Shown here in pieces: positions 49,201-61,200 of a stretch of DNA of 64,000 bases. This stretch comes from Homalodisca vitripennis (Eukaryota; Arthropoda; Insecta; Hemiptera; Cicadellidae). The translations under genes were made by a program, and so were the position numbers. Under the pieces are notes generated by a model that saw nothing but the letters and a program-made list of their open reading frames with translations, had not been told where the DNA came from and ran no database searches. The stretch is taken from contig NC_060210.1 of assembly GCF_021130785.1 (NCBI RefSeq), forward strand, positions 186,876,501 through 186,940,500. Reading direction: 5' to 3'. How positions within the stretch are numbered: position 1 is the first letter of the stretch; each line of letters opens with the position of its first letter.

Positions 49201-52200
49201 ATTTTAGTCAATGAAGACGAGGAAAATATAAATCTATTGTTTGTAAATCCAGAAGGAATTCTAGACATTTACAATAATAATTTGGACCATCTTGAAATCA
49301 AGACACAGAAAAGCAGCTAACAGTATATAAGAGTATGAATCATTGTTTGTTGGTCCACACGGAATTTTATACATTTACAGTACTAATTTGAACCATCTTG
49401 AAATTGAACCCAGGAAAGTGGCTGAGGTATATAAGATAATGAATCTTTTACTAAATATACATATTAAGTATGACAGGAATGATATGATTTTGTATTGATG
49501 AAATTAAATGTTTGTAATTCATACTTAATTAAAAACAAAACACTTCCTCAAGTAGTAATTAAAATATATAATGTGGATATTATATCTGTAACCTTTCTAT
49601 TTGAGCTCAGTTACAAAATTGTCCAAAATATAAATAAAGAGGCGCATAAATCTTCAGGGAGCTAGAAACAAAAAACAATGATTTCCATTTATACAGCTTT
49701 TTGGAAATGTATTTAAAGTTCTTTGATTTGAAACTAGTTTCACCCTCTGCCATCCTATGTCGGATATTTTCCACAGGGGCCTTCACTTTGATCTTCGTCT
49801 TCTTCTAGGCTAACATTACCACCACATTATTTACAAGCCAAATGTGCTAAAAGTAGATTTTAAGATATTCAGAGATAGCATAGTGGTGGTTTGAATTGTT
49901 TGAAACCACCTAAGAGCTATCTGTTTAAAACACAGAAAGGTTTACCTGATTTAGGGCTGTCTCTAAAAGGTCTGTACCTGAATGTCATTTGCTGTGGCAT
50001 TATTACTACACAAACTAGACAAAACATTGACCAATTCACCTAAGATAGAGTTCAAAGATGATATGTTAAGTCTGTCAATGCAGACAACAAAAACACACAA
50101 CTGTTTATTTCATGCACAGATGAATTGTTAAAGCAGCTTAAATATGAAACAACAAAATATAATAACTGTAAAGTAACCCATGGGAAATGTACTCACTATC
50201 AGTTACTATCTTGTCCTAGTGAGGTCGTAATGGAATGAAAGCAGTAGCAATATTATGTTTAAAATACTCATAAAAACTATGTATCTAAAGAGAAGTCATG
50301 ATATTTATATGTAACTGTTACAAAAATTCCAATTTTTAATTAGGAATTTTTAATTGAACCCCCTTAAGTTTTAATTACATAATGTCCTTGAATTGCGAAT
50401 CTGGAACAAACATTTTCTGCCGGTTCTTAGTTTTGTTTATTTCTCAAAAATTCATTGTAGAATTATACATTCTTATAAAGAAAAGTATTAAAATGGTGTA
50501 GAAAAATTCATCACTTGAAAAGTAAACTGTGTGACCTGTTAAAGGAATTTCCGGAATGGAACTCCCTTGATGAATCAGCATTAAGTGATTTGTTGAATGT
50601 ATTTAACCTGGACTCCCTGAAGTCATCTCATCCAGTGTCAGTGCCCATCGGACATCCGAATGAGATAATGCAGATATTTGACGCCATCTCGTATGACAAG
50701 GGTAAATAAACATAGAAAATTATGTTCTGTAAAGTTTATTTTGAGTTGCAAATCACAACGTTTTTGTTACATGTGAATATTTTCTTGTGACAGGTTCGTT
50801 CCTACTGCGCATGATGAGTCTGTTCCTGGGAGAGAACGTATTCAAGAGAGGTGTCAGTGAATACCTGAAGAAACACAAGTATGGCAATGCAGAACAAGAT
50901 GATCTCTGGGTTTCGCTCACAGAGCAAGCTCATAAGTAAGTACTAAATGCTGTTCTGCTCGTAAACTGTCATAAAACTCTGAATAATGAAAAAAATTGAG
51001 AAGAGAAATAAATATAGAAATTGTTTATAAAACTTCGAATTCTAGGATCGATTCATGAAATTTGAGAAATGCATCTGCAGCGTTACTAATTATTGGACAA
51101 AAGTCACGTTCATGTCTCAACTCTCCCATTAAAGTTTGCAGATCAAGGATGTTACAGATAATAAAGATGAACTGTCATCCTCCACCCCACATTATGTACC
51201 TTATGTGCCTTTAACATCGGCTATGCAGCATGCACAACCATAATAATAATCCGATACTCAATTCACCTTTGTATTCGACGTACAAACCTTTAACTTGTAT
51301 ACTACAAAGACATTTTATACATTTAGAGTTATTTACGTAACCAACTTGTATTCTGAATAAAGGAAATACTTTTTCAGACATATTTATTCAATTCCGCGGG
51401 TACTAGAAATGAAGGAACTTGGTTTGATGAACTATTAACATTACACCTGATCAGCATCATAGTATAAGGTGAAATCTTCCTTACATAAAAAACTAGATAA
51501 CTATGAACTATTTAAATTGGAAAAAAAAATATTGACTGCTGTCTTAAGTTAATCAATTATGAACTGCATTTTTGATAGTAAATTATTAGTTAGTTAAAAT
51601 GTTTATTACTTCAAATTACTATCAATAACTGATTCATTGACTGTTTTGTTCAGGATGATTGGCAAGTGATTTTTGAGTATTGTATTCAAATTAGAAGGTT
51701 GTTGTGATGTATATTTCCGTTGAAACAACTTGAATTTATATCAACAAGTAATTGAGGTTCTTATTCTTTATTACGCAACCTGCACATTTGAACAGGTGTT
51801 GTGTAAGAATGTAAAACAGAACATGGTGTTTGTCAGGCACAATGCGTTGCCCCCAGAGCTGAGTGTGAAGCAGATTATGGACACCTGGACACTACAGACC
51901 GGGTATCCTCTCATCACAGTTACCCGGGATTACCAGAACCGGAAGGCAACTGTGTCTCAGGTAGGCACTAGCCCTTTGAGTGCCGGAGCATCGCTATTTG
52001 CGATTCTGTGTTATATGCAAGAAATGCCAGAATCGCTATTTTCGACTTCTGCAGTAACGCTTATATTTTATATAGTATTTATCTAAATTGGCTCAATTAC
52101 TATACATACGCATTCCAAAGGCTTCAACGTAACTTTTGATGAAGGTTTTGTTGAATTTTGGGTAGATTCTGATTTTTACGGCGGTTGTAAAGAGCGACAC

Positions 52201-55200
52201 GGACGAGCCGTCACATGTTTTGTTAGCGCTGGTGTTTATTTCACAAATTATTGTAAATATTGAAAGTTTTTAAGTGTAAATGGGTTTGTAGTGTTAGCAT
52301 CTTCATATTAATTGATTGTTTATGTTATTATAGTCTGTGTGTAAGTAGTACAATGACTTGGCCGTGAGTTACGGCGATCGTAAGCAGCTAGTACTTTACT
52401 AAATACATTTGTATAGTTTTAAATACATTTGTATAGTTTTTATGGTTTTTCAGTGATATTTATAAAGAATGAGTCGTAAAAACATTGCTGACAATGAAGA
52501 CCTAGTATTGAAGGCATTAGATTCAAATATTAGCAGTGTAGACAAGACATACGAGTGTCAGGTTAGGTTAGAAACTTTCTAGTTTTGTAGCGGTTCATAT
52601 TTTCATATTTATTTTCCAAACTTTGTTTATAAGTATAAAAAAAGTTTATATATGTATTTTTGTAAAGAATTAAATGGAGTATAAGATATCATAACTGAAA
52701 ATGAAAGAATAATATATTTCAGTAACACTACGTTGTGTCAAAATAAAAAAACAAAATGTTTTTGCTCACAAAATTGTTGTTAATATATTTTTTTTATTGG
52801 TATAAAAACATTAAATTACTAATAAATGTATTATATTTATAAAGAGAATATATTTATCTACAAAACAAATAAAAACCCAGGACATTATACCAATAAATAA
52901 TTTTTTTATGAATTTTTAACCAGACCCTTGCAAAATCAGGCATTTTGGCTCGGCATTTCATGCATACCATATAGCAAAACGCCGCGGCACTCAAAGGTCT
53001 AGGGAGTCAGATTTTGAAAATCGAAATTAATAAAATAACTGGTTAGGAGTTACAGAGTGATATTGTTTAACCTACTATGATAGATTTGTTGGATTGTGCG
53101 TTGCAGTGGGTGCAAAATAAGTTGTGCATTGGTAGCATAACTATAGTTTGTGCCGTAATGAACCACCCAATGCTTATACTTGTACGTTGAACTGGATTCT
53201 TATATACAGGGTGTCAATTAAGTCTGGAACCTCTTTTTTAATTTTTGAACCACAATAGAAAGAAATACCAACGTTCACATGTGCTTACTGGTGATAGTAA
53301 CGCACACATCTGCCCAATTACCGACCGGATAATCCCTTTGGGGGACGGTCCACAAGGAGTCAGACAAAATTCTTAAATAGCAGCATAGGTCAAGTTTGGT
53401 ATCCAATTAAAGGTCTTACTTAGCAGAGTACAATGCCGCAAACCGGACTTCAAAAGGTGGATTCATTCAGTAGTTATAGCTATTTGAATTTTAAAACAAT
53501 TGAACAATGTAAATTATTAAGTATTACAAGTAAACACCAATTTTTAAGTACCTGTGATCAAAGTAAGTGTTCAAAATGTTCCCCTCCCATCATCTGACAA
53601 TGTAGTAATCGAAGCCAGGAATCAGTAATTATTACCAATAACACAACTACTGTTAGAATTTGAAAGTGGCAGATAGAGTCATACACAGCATCCACAGAAA
53701 CTTAACGTTTAGGCAGGTATTACAGGAAATCAAATTATGGGCCCATTATTTATCAATGGTAATTTAAATGATGACTCGTATCTAGCAATGCTCCAAAATG
53801 AGATAATTCCTGCACTACAAGCTGCTCTTGGTCAACAATTTCAAAGAATTTATTTCCAACAAGATGGCGCGCCAACACACTTTGCTCTCCTTGTTAGAGA
53901 ATACTTGGATACAATATTCCTTCGCAGATGGATTGGAAGACATGGTGCAGTAGAGTGGCCTGCTCGTTCCCCTGATTTATCTCCGCTGGATTATTTTCTT
54001 TGGGGATACATCAAAGATAAAGTTTATCGTACTAAGCCTCGAGATTTGGCGCACCTAAGAAATCTCATAGTCACAGAAGCTCAAGATATTCCTCGTGACT
54101 ACCTTCAAAATGCAGTGGATGGCTTTTACAATGGCCTAGGACATTGCCACACGATGGTAGGGGAACATTTTGAACATTTACTTTGATCATAGGTACTTAA
54201 AAAATTGGTGTTTACTTGTAATACTTAATAATTTACATTGTTCAATTGTTTTAAAATTCAAATAGCTATAACTACTGAATGAATCCACCTTTTGAAGTCC
54301 GGTTTGCGGCATTGTACTCTGCTAAGTAAGACCTTTAATTGGATACCAAACTTGACCTATGCTGCTATTTAAGAATTTTGTCTGACTCCTTGTGGACCGT
54401 CCCCCAAAGGGATTATCTGGTCGGTAATTGGGCAGATGTATGCGTTACTATCACCAGTAAGCACATGTGAACTTTGGTATTTCTTTCTATTGTGGTTCAA
54501 AAAATAAAAAATAGGTTCCAGACTTAATTGACACCCTGTATTTCTGTCCCCATTCTTAAAAATAGTATATGATATATTGTTTCATAGACTATTGTAATAT
54601 TTTACATTATACTTACGAGCACGACCGATTCAGTTGGAATGATCGTAAATTTTCCACTTTTAACAGCACATAATGCACACAACTGATACCATTAAATCTA
54701 AAACTAATTGCTGTTCAAATATCAAAAACAGTCAAGAGAAACAAAGCAATGATAGCAATATATAGCAAAGAGTGTGGAATCAGCTTATTCTTCAACTTCT
54801 GCATATAACTGCCATCTATAGAATATTGTCAAACTTGTTTGAGAAAACTAAAGAAAGACCGTTGTTAAAACCATGTAAACATTGTTTATTATTTTCAATT
54901 TTTTTACATATAAAGCGAGTACATTCTCTAAGGAATAACAAATATTTTTGATGTAGTTTTAGATTTCAGTGATTAGATAAGTACTCATCTACCTTACACA
55001 ATGCCCTAAAACTCATGGTTTATTGCAAATTTTTAGATAACTTAAAATAAACTTGCTGTTTATCATTGTAAAGTTTTCAAATTTGGTATGATTATGAAGA
55101 ATAAGTGTATAAATGTCAAAAATGACTTGCCACAGTAAAATTATTTATTGATATACACATTTTTTAATTAAAGAATATCAAGAAATAAACATTTTTACAC

Positions 55201-58200
55201 AGTGAAAATATATTTTTTTATTGGAAAACTTTGTTTTCATTAAAAAGAGACGCATTCCTCTCAACTTAGTGAACATTTTAATTAGTTCTGATGAAAACTA
55301 TAGTTTTGGATATTTTTCTGAACATAAACCAAATTTTTATTTTCAGCCTGGGCTTTTTAGGTTGCATGGTCATTAACTAGCAGTAAAAACATTTTGCCCA
55401 ACCCAAAATTAATGTATAGTTCCAAAGGATTATATAGGACAAAAAGACTAGTCTTATTTCTTAGTTTGAAGTTCTTTTTTTGAGTTTTATTTAAGAAGGG
55501 CAAGAATAGTTAAGTGCAGCACAGGTCTGATATAAAATATTACAGAAAATATATTTTTGGGTATCTGTAATAAATGTTTAAAACAAATACTTGTATGAAA
55601 TGTTATTTTAAAATTTATAACTAAAATCAGAGCATTTGGATTTTAATAATCATAAAAAAAAGTAATAGCTAACTTAAGTAATAGCTCAGTGATTTAAAAA
55701 AAATCTTTTTTAGGGAAAATGTACTTATAACAACTACACTTTTAGATCTATTTGTCGTCAATTCATTTTTATACCAGCTGTGAATAAACCTTATATAAAA
55801 TGTTGGTGTATTACAGGAAAGATACTTAGCGATAAAATCAACCAACCCAGAGGACTACAAGGGGTGTTGGTGGGTACCTCTGAGTTATTCTACATCCAAG
55901 GAGCCAGATTTCAACAGAACCCAACCCCAGCAGTGGCTTAGCTGTGATAAGACTAGTGCTGAGCTGGATGTTGGAGTAGGCAAAGGGGAGTGGTTCATCC
56001 TCAACAACCGGGCTGCAGGTAAATTATAAGTATTTTTATACCTTCTCATTATCAGTATTGACCTCTTTCCTAAAAACAGTAGTCGTTAACGCTTGAAATG
56101 ATTGATATCAATGTGTCAAAGCCAAATCTCGAATCCACTGAATCTTTAAGTCAGATTTGGATTCGAGAATCGATCAACGGGATTCGACAATTGAATCTGA
56201 GGCGACTCGCTATGTCATTAATTATCAACTGATCGGTCGTACACAAATTACCGACCGCTGAAACTTTTTGGCATAATTAAATTTAAATATACTGTTTATA
56301 AAACTTATAAACTTACAAGGAAGTTATTGTACTTATATAAATAAATAATATTTTCTTGCAGTTAGTATTTTATATATTTATATTCACGCATCCCCCCGAG
56401 TCTGCTGTGTGTATTTGGGAATGACAGCTGGATCGACATCTCCCAAATTGCCGAACACAAAAACTTAATTTTGTTGCACTTTGTGTATGACAAAAAAATT
56501 ACAAATATTGTACTTGTACAAATACAATTTATGTTGTTTACATCCTTATCTTTTTTATCACTGCTGGGTTTGGTTTGAAAATATTATGAAATGTGAAAAT
56601 GTTTTAAGTTTAAAATACTTTTTATAAGTTATACAAATATATACTCTTATTTTTTGAAAATTTGGAAGCCCATATTTTCAACTACCAAAATAAAGTAGGA
56701 TTTAGTGGATATGACTTAGGTCTTAAAATATAGTTATTTTTCTGAATATCTGCAAATTCCTTTCAAATAGAGAGGTATTCTTGGATTAATTTTCATATTA
56801 TTGGATGGTCTCCAAAAGTTTAGAAACTACATGAATTGGATTGGTAATAGTTTTATCTAGATCATACTTCTGCAAAAAAAAGAAACTATTAGGATTCAAA
56901 ATTTGGGAATCGGGGATTAATATTTTTAGAATTCAGAATCGTATTTCAGATTTTAAAATTCTGGTTTTGTCTTTCACTAATAGCAAAGGCACTGATACCT
57001 AATAATCCTGTGTTCATTCTTAGTCCTGTAGTTTTCCCTCTTGTTTAGGTTTTAATAACTCCTTTAGAAGGATTGACTGTATTGTTTGTTGTAGGTTTGT
57101 ACAGAGTAAACTACGACCAGGAGAATTGGGAAATGCTGGCTGCTTTGCTCAATTCCCCGCAGCACACCCAAGTCGATGCATTGAACCGTGCACAGTTGAT
57201 CATTGACGTGATGGACGTGGCAGAATTAGGACGACTGAGTTATCAGTTGGCCTTTGAGATCATCGGTTCGTTGCGGCACGAGAAGGAGTTTCTGCCGTGG
57301 GAAGCAGGTCTGGCAAAGCTGGAGCCAATTAAAACTATGCTCTCTAGGACAGCCAACTATGGAAGCTTTAAGGTTGGCATTGGCTGAGGTTGATTAACTT
57401 TACAATCCCTACTCAAACAATAAAAAAAGTAATTTATATAATTTCATTCATCTTTACAGAATATATACACTTTTACATTGTTAAAAAATGAAATAAATTT
57501 CAATCTTTTATAGAAACGTAAATCTATATATATATAAAAGAAAGTCATGTTAGTTACACTATTTATAACTCAAGAACGGCTGAACCGATTTGGCTGAAAA
57601 TTGGTAAGGAGGTAGCTAAGAACTGGGAGAAGGACATAGGATACTTTTTATCCCGTTCCCGATTCAGGATTCCGCCCCACTGGTCTCTAAAAGTTACAGA
57701 AATACCCGTAAGAAATGCATTGCAGCAAACATATGTTATTAAGTGAAAGAGCCTTTTCAAATTTAATCAGCTGTTCTTAGTAAACATATATAATGCGACA
57801 AAAGAAATATATGTTTTTATAATTTAATTATTATTTTAAATTTCTTTACACTTATAGTTTGAAAGCATAGAGTAAGCTTAAGAGAAACAGCAAATTTTGT
57901 TTCAACTGTTTCTGCAATCACTGTTAAACATAGACTTTACTATCCAGATAATACAATTCAAATTTGACGTAAAAATTCACCTTTAACTGCAATATTTATC
58001 TAATATAAACCATGCTCATACTTGATCAGAAGAGCAATGCAGATATCAAAATTAATATCTTACGTTGGCTATAAATATAAAGAATTTTATAAAACCAACC
58101 TTAGTTGTTTTTTTTGACAGAAGTATGGTTCTCGAAACTCCGTGTGTACATATTCTCTCGATCGAGACAACAAAGCAAACTCAATCATGGCATCGGAGAT

Positions 58201-61200
58201 ATAACTAATTTGATCCAGAAGTGATACACGCACAAAGCCTAAAATAAAAACCATACGCAATTTCGCTTAACATCTGAAGCTCATAATCATTAGACTAATA
58301 ATATGTACCTAAAATATGCCTATTTTCGTTTCAAAATTACATTGAGCGCCATCATTTATTACATTTTATGTGCGCTAATGAATTCCAACTTTTTGACTCC
58401 TGTCCACGATAGTCTAATATAGTTCAATTGTATACAAAAATCATAGAATATTGGAGAAAAATTCCAGTTATTTCACAGGTGCATATTGAGACTGTTTTAA
58501 CATTTAAATCTTAAATAGATCATGAGCTTGGAGTATCTTTCAGTGACTATCATTTATCTCAGAAGGGTAATAACGACGTTCAAAAGAAATATGCCTCCTA
58601 TGTCCCAATTTTTCTGTAGGAAATCGTGTGTGAAGCCGTGGGTATCTGGGTATTTGGTTGTAATTGGTATTTTATTGAAAATCAAGAGTTTTCGTTATAA
58701 AATACTACGAATTTATTGACGAACTAGCTGTTACCCGCAGCCAATCGTGCATAATTGCTTTTACTAAGTAATATAAGGACTTCGGTTCTTAAGATTTGTG
58801 TGCGAAGCCGTGGGTAACGGCTAGTAGAACATATTTCAATCTGTTATAGAAACATAAATAGAACAAATGTAAATTGTTATTTTCAAATGTTCCTTCTTAA
58901 AATGGATTATAACCTGTTGCTTGTGATATTTAGAACACCTTTGCACGTTCATGATATGAAACGAAATTAAAAATGGTTTTATTACAGAACCCTCTGTATT
59001 ACTTAACCTCAAAGGTGAGGGTATAAAATGTAATGATTTGTGATGTATCGTTTTCTTATTAGGCCTCTTAAACATGCTTGGTTACTGATCCTTTAGATTA
59101 ATTTATTACCTTGTGAATTTTATTTCCTACTTTTAATTAAAAAAACTATTTTCATATTATGGCTCATTAACAATTGTACTCATTTACTTATTATTACAAC
59201 TAGTCCATTTTCCATATGGTACTCCAGAAAACAATTGGTTTCATAAAAAGGGATTTAACACTGTCAATAGAGTTGTGTACAAAACATTTCATGTGTTACT
59301 GCTAGTAGCAACACAATGCAGAATAACACTCACTGAAGAAGGGAAATACTGTTGCAAATAAATTATGTCTTGGGGAGTGTAAACTGCTGGGTGATGGTAG
59401 CACAAATTAGAGAGAGATGATAAACAGAGCAAGGCGATTGTTCAAGAAGTGATCAAAGTCTGTCATCTTAGCTCTTGCTTCAATAACCTATAAGATAACA
59501 ATGATATCAATGTTATCTCTTAGAAAGGTCGTTTAATTCAAGATTCCTAAATTCTGGATTGCACCATCACCATCATTTTCCCCTAACCTATCATGGACAG
59601 TTGTCCACTTCACTCAGAATTAATATCTTAATTAATATAACAGTTATTGTACACCCTAATATATTGTGTACTAGCTGTTTCCCGTGGCTTTGCACGCTTT
59701 TCGTAAGCTTTGCCCGTGTATGTGAACTTCTGGTTTAATTGAATTATATTTACAACGCCGATGTACAGTTTGCCTTGTTGCCACGATCAAGAAAATCTGT
59801 TTATGTTTATAGCCATTGTGCGTGTACATACTTTATTATAAAGTGGTCTAACACTCAAACTTAAGTTCAATCAGAAATGTATCTTAAAGACAAATATACA
59901 TAATAACCAAATAGTGTTTGGCTATGTAATATACGTAACTGTCTCGTAATTGCAGTTTATAGTGTGCAGGCGCTTTGAAACCTTTTATCTTTTGCAACGC
60001 CGCTTGGTGGTGAGTTACATCAATGGGCATAGCTTATAAACCTTCTCCATGGAAAAATACGTATACATACAAATTTTCATAATGATCTGTCCAATATTTT
60101 GCGATTCCATAAAGGACAAACACACAAACATTCAGTTTTATAGATGTACAATAATATCCCTTTTGCAGACAGCCGAATAATGACAAAATAAGTTAAGTTT
60201 TTAGTCTTGATACAAAAAACTTGTTTAATACATTTGTTCGGACCAATTTTGATGTAAAACCTAGTGTGTGAGGGTAAATTTGTGCTGAATAATTTGTTTG
60301 TGGTTTTATGGCAAAAAAAGGCATGCCGAATGTTGGCAAAATAAATCAAACTTTTAGGCCCAGGGCAGAACAATTTTTTTATACAAACAAGTTTTTCTGC
60401 TTCATTTTAATATAAAACGGTGTATGATTGTAAATGTTCACCAGATAATATTTTTAACAGATTTACATAAAAAATAAATTAGTATGGTTTTATTCTAATT
60501 TTGCGGATACCTCAGTGAAGATTGTAACCATGTATCCACACCCATCCACAAAGAGTTAAAATAATGGAAAATCCTTTTCTTTTCCAGAAATTTATCCAAA
60601 AGCTGATGGCCCCCATAGTGAGCAGCCTAGGTACCCTGACTGAGGAACCCAGTACATTTGAACAGAGCAGACTGCTGAGTTGCATAGCTACTTGGGCTTG
60701 CCCTCTCGAGGTCGGAGACTTTGCCAGCCAGGCCAGCCAACTGTACAAGCAATGGCGCAGTAGTCCCAACCCTGACACTGATAACCCGTAAGTTACTGTC
60801 TTTAACACAACATTGTTACAAAACTTAGATCAGAGAATAATATTATAGGTGTTCCAGTAGCAGTAACACTCTTAAAGAGTGTTTTAACTCTCTAAATGAA
60901 GCTAACAGTCCTTGTTAGGCATCTAGAAAGCCAGGAGTTAATAGTGTTGAAATCAGAACATGTGGTGTGGTTTGATCATTATTGGATTTAGATTGTTTAT
61001 AATGCTAAAAGCTACCAATATATTCACAAATACACTTTTTTTAAGTGTAGACATACTGGAAAATTTTGGCATCCCAGGAAAAGTTAAAAACCACTCTACC
61101 ACCAAGATGGTATATTCTTGAAGTAATTAGTAATAACCGAATATAACCAGAGATATGGGCTGTTGAGGACAGCTTGATTTAAATAATGTCTTGTGGCATA

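Noticed and set aside
50502..50544. Acceptor TAG at 50500-50501 as the start of aminopeptidase exon 6
   Set aside because: It gives the wrong phase and an early stop. The AAG at 50542-50544 joins VHH to EFPEWN in phase, as the family requires.
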